A DNA stretch of 64,000 nucleotides from Limnanthes douglasii subsp. nivea (lineage: Eukaryota > Streptophyta > Magnoliopsida > Brassicales > Limnanthaceae), in contig JAUPFV010000005.1 in the NCBI GenBank assembly GCA_036936605.1, forward strand, positions 228,499,770 through 228,563,769, read 5' to 3'. Both the position numbers and the translations under genes were made by a program. Below, in pieces: positions 22,880-35,439 of the stretch. The notes beneath the pieces are model-generated. The model had not been told where the DNA came from. It was given only the letters and a program-made list of their open reading frames with translations, and ran no database searches. Position 1 is the stretch's first letter; every line of letters begins with the position of its first letter.

Positions 22880-25800
22880 TAAGAATCCTGCGATTATCTG
22901 GAGAATTAGGGGTCAGAAAATTCTATGATAAAGTTAGTGTCTATAGACTATCAAGCAAGATGATGGCTTTGAGTTGGTTAGGTATTTGATATGTAGATAG
23001 ATCAATCTTGTATTTGCATGTGTTGGTCCATTGAGCCAGCCAGTCTGCAGCAGAGTTTTGTACACACAAGATGATGTGTGAGATGGTCATATTTGGTGTA
23101 AGTAGGCTCCTGCGGCATTGTAGAATATGAGTAAAAAATCACGGGCCTTTGTTAGAGAAGATCGTAGTTAGGAGTACTAAAGAATCAGTCTTAATCTCAA
23201 GATCATATATTTTCATTATGTTTTATAGAATTAGGCCATCGAGTAATGATTGAGTCTCTGCTAAAATAGGACTTAGCTGTCCAGTTGTGTCTTTTGAGAA
23301 ATTAGCCATATCTAACTTGAGTATTACATGGTTGATATGAGTGATGACAAATTTAGGAGGAATTTTCGTAGGTTGAATTTTTTCTTGATTCTGTGTTGCT
23401 AAAGATTCCAGCAGATGACTAAGGGAAGAGTTGTTCTAGTATGAACTTTGATAGGGGCAGACCATAGCCGTAGCCTAACAATGTGTGAGAGAGACATATG
23501 TTTTCCAATAAGGAATTTGACCATATTGCTAAAATGAAACCATACAGCCGAAGCTAGGTAGCATTGAGCATTGAACAAACGTGTGTTGAGTAGTTTTATT
23601 ATTTTCACAGTGAAGTGATGGAACTTGGAAACTAAAGTGATATTTATGGACTAAAGAACAGAGTCAAGAGATACCTAATTATGGAGAAGTCTTCATAAGA
23701 AAACAAAACTTGACACGGGTGAATCTGTTCCAGATACCAGAATATAAGAATTGTGTAGTTCATTTGACCCTTAGAGCATTCCATGTATCTTTGAAGAAAA
23801 CTTCCCCCGACTTACTGGCAGTCAATTGAATATTGTCTGTGAGGTGAAGCTTGATTGTTAGTTTATAAATTCTATTGATGTCAACTGAGGTAAAAAAAGA
23901 AAGAAGTTTGTCTAGATAACATTAATTGTTTATCTAGTAGGAGTTGACTTTAGTTTGTATGTACCAAGAGGTATCATTTGCGTTGGTGAGATCAATTAGA
24001 GGTCTGGTGTGACACCAACGATCAATCCAAAACTCAAAATTTCCTTGCCCAATTGACCAAAAAATGAAAGCTTCAGCAGTGCTTCTAATATCATGAATCC
24101 TCTTCCGAATTTGAGATCTTTTGTAGGATAGTTGCACTTGTATAGAATGAGCAGAAAATCGGTATATGTTATGCATAACTTTAGACCATAAGGTTGAATT
24201 TTCTCTGAATTTCTTCCAAAGTTTGCAGGAGTAAGGGAGCTGAATATCTTCTATTTTTCTAATGTTTAATCTTCCTTCTTTGTAGGGAAGACAAAGCTTG
24301 TTCCAGCTAGTCTAGGAGATTTCTCTATGGTTGTCAGATGAGCCTCACAAATATCTACTACAGATGCCTTATATTCTTTTGATTGTAGATCCAAAAAGAA
24401 AAGTGTGTTGTATGTGATAATTGAGGATGGAAAACAGGATTGATTAGATTAGAGTGAGCCTACCACCAAATGAGAGTAAGATATGATCCCATTCTTGAAA
24501 TTTTTGCCTTAATTTTGGGATTAATCCTTCATAATGAATGGCAGTGGTTCTATTATGAATTATTGCTCCCACATAGGTCATAGGAAAACTTCTTTGTTTG
24601 TAACCCGTAATTAGATTAACGTAGTTTGCTCTGCTGGTTGAAGATGATTTAGGAAGAATGTAGATTGATTTGTGCTTGTTGATTAGTTGCCCAGTTTCAT
24701 CCCGAAACTTGGTTAGGAATCTGTTAAGAAGACAAACACTAGATTTTGAGCCATTAGTAAAAATGATAGTATCATCAGCAATATAAACAGGGGATAATAT
24801 CATTGTTATAAATTTTTTTATATTAAACTAGGATGATCTTGATATAACTTTTTTAGGCCTCTTATTAGAAATTCTTGAGCTATAATGAATAGATTAGGGA
24901 ATAAATGATTTCATTGTCTAATTCCATTAGAATCTTTAAAGGATCATTTAGCTTCACCATTAAGTATGATTGAAAATCTAACATTGTTGATAGATTTTAT
25001 GATTAAGTTGATGAACCTGCAGTGAAATCCGAAGACAATTAGAATTTTCTTAATAAAGGAAAAAAATACTTTATCGAAGGCCTTAGATAAGTCTAGTTTA
25101 AGGATTAAGTTTACTCCTCTACTTTTCTTATTATGTTAAAGGCTAGTTATTTAGTGAGGATGATATTTTCTTGTATACATCTACCCTTGACAAAGGCACT
25201 TTGCTCAACAGAGATAAGCTTGGGTAAGAGGTTAAAAATTCTATCATTTATGATTTTAGATATAATCATGTTAAACACATCACATACACTTATAGGTCTA
25301 TAATCGTTCCAAGTTTTAGGGTCCGCTTTTTTAGGTATTAGACAAATAGCAATAGCATAAACCCCACTTGGAACACATGCACCATTGAAGAATGCTATGA
25401 TAGCTGAGCAAAGATCAATAGATATCACATGCCATAATTTCTGGTAGAATTTGATATTGTACCCATCAACACCTGCTATAGTGTTAGGATTTAAGGCACT
25501 GGTAGAGTTGAGAATATCTTGATCAGTAGGTAAGCTTAATAATAAGTAGTTATCTTCACTTGTAACAATTTTAGGAATAATAGTTTGAATACTAACTAGA
25601 TCAGGAGTGCAACTATTATATGTTATCATAGCTTTAAAGTATGAGATAACTGATAATTATATTTCATGAGGGTCTTGGGGTTCAGGAATTGTTAACTTGT
25701 ATTTTGTCGTTGTAATTTTTCTTCTTGAAAAATGAATGAAAAGCTTCTGTATTTCTGTCTCTATTCCTTGTCCAGTAAGTATTGCCTTTTTACTGCCAAA

Positions 25801-26801
25801 ATATTTCTTCTCTGGCAAGTAATTGCAAGTGATAAGCATTTGCAATAGCCAGATTGGTCTTGTTCTCTATTGAAGGAGAGTATTTATATTAGTTTTCCTA
25901 AAGTTTTACATTTTCCTCAAATTGAGCTATAGAGTTAAAGATATTACCAAAACTATCTATGTTACAAGCTTTGAGAGTAGTTTTAAGTCTTTTTAGTTTT
26001 AACCAAAATCTTTAAATAGGGTGTCATGATAGAACTTCTTCCCAGTTGGTCTTGAGTTTTGAGTTAAAATCAGGGTGATCAAGGCACATATTCTGAAATT
26101 TAAAGCTATATTTGACCTAAGTATTATTGATAGATAGTTTGATACAAAGTAGAGAGTGATATGATCCGCTCCTAGCCATATGAGTAATTATAGTAGAAGT
26201 GAAGTAGTTTGACCAAGAAGCATTGAATAAAACTCTCTCTAGACGCTTCCATTTATAGGACTTACTCCAGGTAAATTTAGAACATATGTACCCCTGCATA
26301 AGTTAAGTTACAATCAGATATTAGATTGTTAAAGTCATCAATGTTGCGCAAACAAGTTGTAAAACATGAAAGTTGCTCAGACGGTTCAACGATTGAGTTG
26401 AAGTCACCCATAAGTATCCATTCTTTATTTGAGTCTACTATATATTTGTTTTTTTTCAAAGAAAAGATCTAGGATCTTGAGTTCATTTAAATTATGGAGA
26501 CCATGAATTCTTTCTCAAAAGAAGAATACTTTACATTTAAGTGATTAATCTTGTCATGGTCAAGTAGAGTCTGAACTGTGTAGTTGTTCTACCAAAATGT
26601 CCATATTTTGTTGGAGTTGTTATGAATTTCATGATGAAATCCCAAGTATTGAGCAGTTTGATTCAGATAGCCTTTGTCTATCATTGGTTCTTGGATACTT
26701 ACGAATTTAATATATTCAAATCTTGTGATAAATTTGATTCTTCGCCTTATAGATTTGTTTCTAATTCCACGAGAATTCTTGTACAGTATTGTTAAAGTCA
26801 T
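22880..26801 (-). pseudogene. LINE 2 ORF2 (endonuclease-RT-RNase H), broken
   Basis: The endonuclease part starts at 26801 with NSRGIRNKS (normally WN-x-RG) and VSIQEP. The catalytic block LMGDFNSIVEPSEQ is at about 26415. RT follows with CLIPKKADPKTWNDYRPIS and EQSAFVKGRCI (25629-25147), then the YIADD box at 24790 and the GGRLTLI end at 24444. The minus strand at about 23270 reads LAETQSLLDGL and then IKTDS, which identify RNase H, and its end lies near 22880. At least five frameshifts or stops are present. The endonuclease W of WNCRG is changed and no intact product is possible. Confidence 0.8.
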
Positions 26802-27229
26802 TCGGGATAGCCAGTTTGAGCTTTGGCAGACCCTCTAGTTTGTATTACTTTGGATGAGGTTGTATCTGATGAACTGTTAGATTTATGAAATTTGTTGGAG
26901 TTCTTCATAACACTTTTGAATTGATTTTAATCTTCCATTGATATGTTGTTGATTATTTGATATTTTGTTACAGGATCTATTGGAGAAGAAGGAAGAATGC
27001 CAATGAAATGAGGTTTGGGAGAATTGCTGATGACTTGATCAAGACGATGATGAGCTGATGATGTTAATTTAACTTTAATTTCCAAAGTGTGTAGAGCTTC
27101 TTGGATTTCTGGTTCATAGATTTCAGGTATAAAATGGTTAGATGATAATAGAATAGGGCTATTTCTGTTGTTAGGTTCTAAGGAAAAACTTAGGAAATGT
27201 TTAGTGTTTGAGATAGATAAGATGGAGAT

Positions 27230-28400
27230 TCAGAGACTGTGTTGATAGTGGTGATCAGAGTGATCTTGAGGAGGTTTACTTTGGAATTCTAAAGGATCTT
27301 GGAGTTTTGGAATAGGGTTAAGCTTGGGAATCCAAGTTTCTGTAGGTTTGAGTTGGTTGATGGGAAAGAAATGTTGGGTAGCTTCTGCGGGCTTGATAGG
27401 TTGAGTTTTCTGCATGCTTTTGAGTTATGACCCATATGATAGCACTCTAAACAATATTCAGGTTTTTCCTCATAAGAGATCTTAATCCAGAAACCATCCT
27501 CATTACCAAAAGTTATCTAGATCTTATCTTGTAGTGGTTTAGAAAGATCTAGTTCCACTCAATCTTTGCAACAATTATACATGGTTTGGTTTTGTTAAGG
27601 CACCCAGGTTTCAATTGGATTACCAACGATTTTAGCTACCTGATAAATTATGTCTAAATTATAAACATAGGGAGAAAGATTGTTCAGGGTAATCCAGACT
27701 GAGGCAATAGCTGAGTTTCTTCGAAGGTGGAAATTAGGAGTCCACTTAAGGACTCTCATTGTGTGTTTGCCAATAGTCCAAACTATTTTTTTCCAAATGA
27801 ATTTTATGTATTCTTTTAACTCTAAATCAATCATAAGATGTCTTGGATCCCATAGAGCAAGACAGAGTGATCCTTTGAATTTAAGAGAGTCGAAATTATT
27901 TTAAATCTTTGGCATCTAAGGTCTGTTAGAAGAGAATTTTCGAATTAGTGTTATCTTGGCCTGAGATTCAAGGATTACCTTATATTTCTTTTGGAAGTCT
28001 ATGCATGTATAGTCTGCTTGTGATTGAATATCAACATTTTAATGGATTAGTTTCTTGAAAATTGGTTTAGTAATTTCATAATAGCTTTTCCATTGAATTT
28101 GGATAGGATTCTTGATTTGGTTACAGGTTTGATGTTCGTACTGAGGGTTATTTTGAAGACCAAAGGGAAGGTTGGATGTCAGGTTATTGGTTTGAGGCCA
28201 TGAATAGACTTCTTGGAGAGTGGGGAAAACTGTGGTTGGAGTGTCTGGAGTTTTCATCATGCGAGACAGAAGAAGTGTTGGTGGCTTGGGTTTCTTGGGC
28301 GCATTGATGGATGGCAGAGAATTCTGGTGAGTGACTGGTTGTAGCTTGAGGAACTTTTAGAAGGAATAACATCGAGTTGATGATGCAGCTCAGCCTCCAT
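27230..28400 (-). pseudogene. LINE 2 ORF1 (DUF4283-like, zinc knuckle)
   Basis: A start at 28400 reads MEAELHHQLD. After frameshifts, the DUF4283-like core reads IGKHTMRVLKWTPNFHLRRN and ASVWITLNNLSPYVYN (27834-27595). A zinc knuckle CLECYHMGHNSKAC (C-x2-C-x4-H-x4-C) lies at about 27460-27420, followed by a Pro-rich tail. The order is the usual one for plant LINE ORF1, an RNA-binding Gag-like protein. At least three frame breaks make it non-functional. Confidence 0.75.
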
Positions 28401-28430
28401 GGATAAACATTAGCAAAATCATTCAAGATT

Positions 28431-28830
28431 TGATTTCTTGAGAGATAAGAAAGCCCCTCAAATAAAGTAAAGAATATATAAGCTCGTCGTCTTATTGCTT
28501 TTTTAATTTATTTTTATATAAATTTTTAAAATCGAATTAAAATTAAATAATTATATTTTCGTTCACTAATACAATAACCAAAATCACATTTATATAGTAT
28601 ATTTGTAACAAAAGGAAACTCGCTCTTTGTTAACCAATTATATATAGTTATATTTTTTAGAGATATTTGTACCAAAATGAACTTTATTTTTATTAAACTT
28701 CAATTTTGATTTCATATAACACAACAGTAGAGTTGAGCGAGTCTAACTTTTTGTTTTTTTTTGTTTTTGTAAAACTTAAATTTAGTTTTTGTCATATCGT
28801 TTTTATTAATTTTTAATTATTTTTAATTAT
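28431..28830. other. AT-rich intergenic sequence, nothing recognised
   Basis: A/T-rich sequence between LINE 2 and the AACC-type repeat. No ORF with family resemblance was seen. Confidence 0.5.
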
Positions 28831-28839
28831 AACTTTTAT

Positions 28840-29045
28840 ACCCAAACCGATCCAAATCCAAATCGAATTTAGCCGAAACCGGACTGAGCCAAACAAACCA
28901 AAATCAAAATGAATCAAAACAGAACCGAACAGAACCAAACCGGATTGATTATTATTGGTTTTGGTTCTGTTTTGAAATCTTATCGTTTTGTTTTGGTTTT
29001 ATTAAAAGCTGAACCAAACCGAACTGATAACATCCCTGCACGTGG
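28840..29045. repeat. AACCGAACC-type low-complexity repeat with fold-back arms
   Basis: Degenerate repeats of aaccgaac and aaccaaac words run through the stretch. It can fold back on itself, because tcaaaacagaacc (28913-28925) is the exact reverse complement of ggttctgttttga (28964-28976). Such stretches ending near aactgataacatcccTgca are common dispersed repeats in plant genomes. I cannot assign a named family. Confidence 0.6.
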
Positions 29046-29955
29046 GTCACGAAATAAACCTTTGACTAAATCTAGTCATATATTTTGTCATTGTCATAAG
29101 TCGATCGAAGTAATAAGTAGTTCGATTAATTATATTAATATATAATTAAAAATGAATTGAAATTATAGGTGGAAACCATTATGGAGGTATAAGTGTAAAA
29201 ATTGAGTTGAATTTGGGCTCTCTAAATGAGAGAGCCCAAATATCAACACTTCAGACTGAACTCCTATGTTTTAGGACTAAATTACTAAAAATTAATTTAC
29301 TAGGTTGTGGTCTCATATCACATAACGATATATCAGGATATAATGCAATTGAATACTAGATATAGACGTTATTACCTAAATTATGTATGCCTCTTTCGTG
29401 ATTAGAAGTTATATAAAATCCAAACCCTGGATTTATTTGTATTTTTTTCCTTTTTATTTTCTAGAGGTTTCATTTTGTGTCTCAAAGTCCAGTGTTCTAT
29501 AAGATAAGAGAAACGCTAAATGAAAATTTAAAAAAAAAGCGTCATAAAATTTGCTTATACTCATCAATGGAACTAATTGTTGCTGAAATGAGTAACCTCG
29601 CAACTAAATAATAAGTTTTCTCTTATTCTAGTAGAACTGAAACTCACAAATCATCGATTTGTTTTATATATATCATAGAACTATTAAGTGATTCAATAGT
29701 AACTATCAACTCGTATCATGGTTATACATTTTTTCTTATTCATACAATATGATTGTTTATATATATATATATATGTAAATCAACATAAATAACATGTTTT
29801 TATTTCAGTAAAGAATTTATACTATAGGGCTCATATGATTGATTGCATTAGTTATGGTGTGGACTTAGGGTTTTTATGAAAAAATATGTTATGATTTATT
29901 TATTTATAAAAAGAATGATTAAGGATATTTTTTGAAAAATAATATACATAAAAAT
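29046..29955. other. AT-rich intergenic sequence with one strong hairpin
   Basis: No gene seen. It contains a perfect 13-bp inverted repeat with a 5-nt loop at 29211-29241 and a TA dinucleotide run at about 29757-29774. Confidence 0.6.
29211..29241. repeat. Perfect 13-bp inverted repeat (hairpin)
   Basis: atttgggctctct at 29211-29223 pairs exactly with 29229-29241 across the loop aaatg. It is unusually GC-rich for its surroundings. It may be the core of a tiny foldback element, but the arms are short. Confidence 0.85.
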
Positions 29956-30130
29956 TGAAAAACTAAGAGAGAAGTAGCCGCAGGAAGCGGCTAGGGTTTT
30001 GTGTTTATTAGAAAATGTTCTTTTTTGTTTTATTGATGCATTAGAGATGTTAACTCAATAGTAAGGCTCTCAATATATAGAGAACTTAGAGGCCTATACA
30101 AGGAAACTTAATACACTGAATATTCTAACA
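29956..30130 (-). repeat. 3' LTR of Copia element B
   Basis: 175 bp, matching 34551-34728. On the minus strand it starts TGTTAGAATATT. It shares the block aagtagccg.aggaagcggctagggtttt with the other LTR. Confidence 0.9.
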
Positions 30131-33100
30131 CTCCTCCTCAAGTTGTGTAGTGGGATTACCAATACCCAACTTGGATAAAACTGATTTGAATGTTCTTGCA
30201 ACAACCACTTTTGTCAGGATGTCTGCCAGTTGGTCTTCAGATCTAACAAACGGAAGTTCGACTGTCCCATCTTCAATCTTTTCTTTTATGAAGTGTCTAT
30301 CTATTTCAACGTGCTTTGTTCTATCATGCTGTACCGGGTTCTTTGAAATCTTAATCGCAGCTTTATTATCGCACATTAACTGAGTTGGACACTTCAGAGG
30401 GGATCCAATTTCTTTCATTATCTTCTTTAACCAAAGTATATCGGTAATCCCCTTAACGGTTCCTCTAAATTATGGTTCAGCACTTGATGGTGATACTACT
30501 TTATGTTTCTTACTCCTCCAAGTCACCAAGTTACCTCCAAGAAGAGTAAAGTAGCCAGTAGTTGATCGCTTGTCGTTAGGATTCCCTCCCCAATCAGCAT
30601 CTGTGAATACTTCAACATCAAGGTGTCCATTTTTCTTAAAAATTATGCCTCTTCGTGGTGTGCCTTTGAGATATCGAATAATCCTCATTACTGCCTCCAT
30701 ATGGTGTTCCTGAGGATGATGCATGAGCTGGCTAACTACTCCCACCGCGTATGCAATGTCGGGTCGAGTGTGAGCCAGTTAAATCAATTTTCCCACCAAC
30801 ATTTGGTACCTTTCTTTACTCGTTGGTCTGCCCCCTTCAATTATCTTTAGTTTGTGATTCACAACCATACGAGTGTCATTTGGTTTGCATTCCACCATGC
30901 CAACTTCAGCTAATAAATCCAATATATATTTCCTTTGGGAGATATAAATCCCTCCTCTTGACCTAAGAACCTCGATTCCTAGGAAATACTTCAATCCCCC
31001 AAGGTATTTCATTTCGAACTCCTTGAAGAGGTTTTTCCTAAGAGAACTAATTTATTCTTCGTCATTCCCCGTTATAATCATATCGTCGACATATATTATA
31101 AGACAAGTGACTAATTCTCCTCTCCTTTTGTAAAACAATGTATGATCCCCATTACTCTGTTTGTAGCTACACTACTTCATTGCCATTGTAAATCTCCCAA
31201 ACCAAGCACGGGGAGACTGTTTGAGCCCATAAAATGCCTTTTTCAGTTTACATACCTCATTTTCTTGAAAACCATCAGAGAACCCTTGTGGGGTTCCATA
31301 TATACCTCTTCTTCCAAGTCTCCATGTAAGAAAGCATTCTTTACATCAAATGGATGAAGAGGCCAATCTTTATTCGCGGCTATTGAAAGTAAAACTCTGA
31401 TAGTGTCAATCTTTGCAACCGGAGAGAACGTTTCAGAGTAGTCTATACCATATGTTTGTGTATATCCTTTGGCAACCAATCTTTCTTTATGTCGCTCAAT
31501 CGTGCCATCAGATTTATATTTTATATTAAACACCCATCTACACCCGACTGCTTTCTTCCCTTGTGGTAACACACAATTCTCTCATGTACCATTCCTTTTT
31601 AGAGCTTCCATTTCGGTATTCATTGCCTCATGCCATTCAGTCATCTTCTTAGCTTCTTGAGCTGTTTTAGGGATTTGTTCAGAGAGAATAGAGCTGAAAA
31701 CGCCTTTGCAATCTTCGTCATTCCTTTCCTGTCCGTTTTTACCGGATATGTAGAAGCACAAGGAACGTGTTCCGGTGAATACCGGTCAGGAGGAACTCCT
31801 CTCTTTTTTTTTTGGGGGGGGGGGGAGAACCAGAGTTTGAGTTTCAACAAATGAACTTCCTGAAATGTCATGGTCAGTAGCATTTTGTGAATTATGATAT
31901 TGTAAATTGTTTACCTCTTGATGGACATTTTCTTCGGCTGATTCGCTAGTAGTATCCATGGAATTTATTTCTTGTTGGACATTGTCTTCGGTAGAATCAT
32001 TGGTGGTAAGAACTGCCTCGTCAGTCTCCTTTATGTTGGAAGAGGCGTGTTCGGTGGCGCCATCTACCGACTCTGTCGGCACATCCTCAAAGTAACTTTC
32101 ATATAACAACCAGTCGAGTGATTCACTTACTTTCTCCCCCTGAGCACGAGATTGGTGGTTAAGAAAATAATCGAATTCTATGAAGTCACAGTCCATGGTG
32201 ACATGGATTCGACGAGTAACCGGATTGTAACACCGACAACCCATTTGATGGATACCATACCCAACGAATACACACTTTTCAGCACATAGATTAAGTTTGT
32301 TTCGACTAGTTTTAGGGATATGAACAAACATCGAACAACCAAAGACACGAGGTGGTAAGGTCATAACAGATGGAATTGTAACTTGGGTGGCAAGCACTTG
32401 TAATGGAGTTTTATTTCCTAGACATCGGGTTGGTAGACGATTTGCAAGATACGTGGTTGTAGCAAGAGCTTCTGGCCAAAGAGAATGAGGAACTCTATAT
32501 TCAATCAATATAGCACGAGTTTTTTCAAGTAAAGTACGATTTTTTCGTTCTGAAGTACCGTTTTGTTGAGGTGTGTTTGGAAAAGTGGTTTGATGGATAA
32601 TACCATTTGTTTTGAAAAAGTTATGCATTGTTTGGTTGACAAACTCTGTTCCATTATCAGAACGGAGAATCTGTATTTTTTTTCCAAATTGAGTCAAAAT
32701 CATTTTGTAAAAACAAACAAATATTTATGGTACTTCCGATTTATGTTTCATGAAGTATATCCAAGTCATTCTTGAGAAATCATCTACAAATAAAACAAAG
32801 TATCTGATTTGATTGTTAGTGGAATTTGGTGTTGGACCCCAAACATCAGAATGGATTAGCGAAAAAACATAATCAACTCTAGTATTACTTTGATTAAATG
32901 AGACCCTACGATTGTTTGCAAGAATTCAGGTTTCACATTTCTCATGAATGGAATTATTCAAAAAAAGTCTAGGAAACAAACTCTTAAGATAGCTAAAAGA
33001 AGGATGACCAAGTCGCCGGTGCCATAACCAACGTTGCATTTCAGTTGTTCCGTGAGCAAGCATGGCATGTCCCTTATGAACTACCTCATCAACTTAATAG

Positions 33101-33250
33101 AGACCTCCTTGTTCAGTACCACGCCCAATGATCTCCTTCTTACGAATGTCATGTAAAATGCAAAAACATAGTTACATAAGAACCACACAGTTGAGTTGTG
33201 TTGTCACTTGACTAACAGATAATAACTTTAAGGATAATGAAGGAATGTAG
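30125..33250 (-). pseudogene. Copia element B integrase-RT-RNase H
   Basis: The pol region of the polyprotein, broken by frameshifts. The integrase core at 32703-31786 shows RSDNGTEFVN and TPQQNGTSERKNRTLLEK (the second Asp and the Glu of the DDE triad), then PRVFGCSMFVH. RT starts near 31572 with [20 protein letters not shown] and [16 protein letters not shown]. The catalytic YVDDMIITGND is intact at about 31090-31060 but in a different frame. RNase H is at 30745-30125, with FTDADWGG, STTGY, KHVEIDRHFIKEK and LADILTK. A long T and G homopolymer at 31802-31824 interrupts the integrase-RT linker. At least four frame breaks are visible, so no full Pol can be made. Confidence 0.88.
30131..30141 (-). 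promoter_or_regulatory. Polypurine tract of Copia element B
   Basis: The minus strand reads TTGAGGAGGAG immediately before the 3' LTR start TGTTAG. It primes plus-strand DNA synthesis in Copia elements. It overlaps the last codons of RNase H (QLEEEC, stop in the LTR). Confidence 0.85.
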
Positions 33251-33259
33251 AGACAGTTT

Positions 33260-34500
33260 TTAATTTCCATTTTTTACGAAAAAATAATTGAACCTCCCCC
33301 CTTTGACTTCACAAATTTCTCCACTTGCAGTTTCAATATGGGACTTCTTTGGAGATGACATGTCACCAAAGTCTTTAGGATCATAAGACATGGTGTCTGT
33401 AGCCCCGCAATCAAAGATCCAATTCATTGATTTCTCAAACCTTTTACCTCCAAGTTTTTCATAAGAGTTCGCCGCCATTCCTCCAAAACCAGTGCCACTT
33501 CCTTGCTCATTTTTAGTCGGATCTTCACCGCCACTTGTAGACGAAGCCCGTTTGACATTAGATCTGAAACACTGGTTATTTTTCTCCTTATGACCGTCCT
33601 CCCACCATTCTGGATAGCCAACCAGCTAGAAACATGTCTCTTTAGTGTGTTTCCTCATCCCACAATGAGTGCAATACAACTTGGATTTATCTAATTTCTC
33701 TTTGGATCGGAATTTAAACCTTTGTGCAGAATCTTTAGCAGCTAAACCCATTCCAATTTCAATCGAGTCACTATCAGAAGAACTTGATTTTAGTATATTA
33801 AGCCTGGCCACTTCCCTTCGTATTGTAGCATATGTTGTTTCCACGGAAGGAAGAGGATCCTTTTTGAGGATATCTCTCTTGACTGGTTCCAGCTTGTCAT
33901 TAATCGCCATTAGCAGTTAATAGAGTATTTGTTCTTGAGTCTTCTTATTATAGATCTGAATATCTTCTGGGTCTTTCATAGGGTTCGGATCTCGCCTATC
34001 TATAGACAGTCAGATGTTCTGCAGTTTGTTCCACAAGTCTTCTAGTGTATCGGACCCTTACCTTAATGAATTAGCCCTCTTATGAAGGTCAAACACCTGT
34101 AACAAATCTGTGCCAGAACCGTATGTGGTGGCTAACCCATCCCAGAGGGCTTTTGCAGTGGGATATTGCGAGATATTATTCACCAAGTTGGATTCAAGAT
34201 TCTGGATAATCCATGTGAAAACACATTGATCATCTTGTTCCCACCTTGTATATCTTTTGTCAGTTTTGGATGGAGGTGTCGACTCCCCTGTAATGTAGAA
34301 CCTCTCCCCCTTCCCCCAATTGCTTTCTTTATCAGGTTTTCCCATAGGTCATAGTTGTCACCACCGAGTTTAATCCCTAGGGATAAATTCTTGGGGTTAG
34401 TTGTTTGTTGTTGAGTTCCGAGACCATTTCTCAGAATGGCAGCAATCTGCATTGTTAATTCATCTGGGATTTGACTGACCTCGAATTCATTGCCAGCCAT
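33260..34500 (-). pseudogene. Copia element B gag and protease
   Basis: Gag starts with the Met at 34500 (MAGNEFEVSQIPDE). After a frameshift, the UBN2-like gag core continues (WEQDDQCVFTWIIQNLE, AKALWDGLATTY at 34345-34058). It continues after another break into 33910-33626, ending in a zinc knuckle CTHCGMRKHTKETC (C-x2-C-x4-H-x4-C). The protease is at 33478-33260, with the active-site motif WIFDCGATDTM (D-x-G-A-T), typical of Copia aspartic proteases. The ATG is about 50 bp inside the LTR and just after the primer binding site, which is the expected layout. Confidence 0.87.
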
Positions 34501-34538
34501 CTTTGTTAAGGATGTTCAGAATTCCCAGAATCACACGT

Positions 34539-34550
34539 GCTCTGATACCA
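34539..34550 (-). promoter_or_regulatory. Primer binding site (initiator tRNA-Met) of Copia element B
   Basis: The minus strand reads TGGTATCAGAGC directly after the LTR end aca. This is complementary to the 3' end of plant initiator tRNA-Met, the usual Copia primer. Confidence 0.95.
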
Positions 34551-34728
34551 TGTTAAAAGACAAAGAGAGAAGTAGCCGTAGGAAGCGGCTAGGGTTTTGT
34601 TTTAATTAGAAAATGTTCTTTTTTGTTTTATTGATGCATTAGAGATGTTAACTCAGTAGTAAGGCTCTCAATATATAGAGAACTTAGAGGCCTATACAAG
34701 GAAATTTAATACATTAAATATTCTAACA
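34551..34728 (-). repeat. 5' LTR of Copia element B
   Basis: 178 bp, minus strand TGTTAGAATATT to TTTTAACA. It matches 29956-30130. Confidence 0.92.
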
Positions 34729-35439
34729 AAATTGAAATTCGGATTAAGATATTTTTCTTTTAATTTAGGGTTTATTTGATTGTTGAAAAAATTTCTCCAA
34801 AATTTTGCATCAAATAAACTCTGAGTTCTAAAAAAAAGATAAATCGAGCTTAATCAGATATTAGCTAAGGGAACTACGTTAAGACTGTCGATCGAGGGCT
34901 ATTAGATGACATTCATCGCCACCAACAACACGTTATTGGTGCGGCTGAACGTCACAACTTGCAGCTACGAGCAATCATATTGCCATCACGACGACAACAA
35001 CTACACTTGTTGGCTAGGCACTCGGCCCAAATGAAAGTCAATGCTTGGAATGATCAATCATGAAATAGATAAATTTAAATCACTAAAATATTTTTTAAAT
35101 AAAGTAATTAGAATCAACCCAAAAGAGGGGTTCCTTGGTACTTGACAATTAAAATATTAAAATAATGTTGATGTTTTCAAAACTAATGACTACGTGTGAG
35201 TATATTTGCCAAAGATATCTCATTATCATTGTATGTTATATTTTACATGTATATACCACCTTTAAGTACGTTTAAATGTTATATGTCAATTTTTTTATGT
35301 GTGATATATTAAATATTCAAACAATTGGTTTTATTGGTTATAATCTAATGGGGAATAACCCCATGTGCTGGATTTTAACCAATACAATGAGGATATAGAG
35401 TTATTTCTAAAGTTTAATGACTATAAATGAGCATTGATG
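34729..35439. other. Intergenic sequence, nothing recognised
   Basis: Mostly AT-rich, with a locally more balanced piece at about 34870-35035. No coding similarity was seen on either strand. Confidence 0.5.

Larger units (their letters stand above)
22449..28430 (-). mobile_element. LINE (non-LTR) retrotransposon 2, degenerate
   Basis: A minus-strand L1-type plant LINE of about 6 kb, with a full set of recognisable domains: ORF1 (28400-27230), endonuclease (26801-26277), RT (25629-24444), a zf-RVT-like region (24176-23399) and RNase H (about 23330-22880). Frameshifts and stops divide the ORFs. It is the same general lineage as LINE 1 but clearly a different family. The 3' end is placed at the T run 22441-22448. 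I found no convincing target-site duplication, so both edges are approximate. The sequence between 22450 and 22880 is assigned as 3' UTR by position only. Confidence 0.8.
29956..34728 (-). mobile_element. Copia element B, short LTRs, nearly complete structure
   Basis: A minus-strand Ty1/Copia retrotransposon of about 4.8 kb with 175/178-bp LTRs. Directly inside the 5' LTR is a perfect initiator-Met tRNA primer site (TGGTATCAGAGC on the minus strand, 34539-34550). Directly before the 3' LTR is a polypurine tract (TTGAGGAGGAG, 30131-30141). Coding order is gag, protease, integrase, RT, RNase H. The LTRs differ at roughly eight positions, so it is moderately old. Several frameshifts and stops make it non-autonomous now. 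The flanks read aaaat on the left and aaatt on the right, an imperfect candidate target-site duplication. Confidence 0.92.

Noticed and set aside
31786..31883. Plus- and minus-strand ORFs through the T/G run
   Set aside because: They are low-complexity extensions created by the homopolymer within Copia B.
34539..34550. Possible tRNA-Met gene from the CAU-related string
   Set aside because: Only the 12-base complement of the tRNA 3' end is present, directly inside an LTR. It is a primer binding site, not a tRNA gene.
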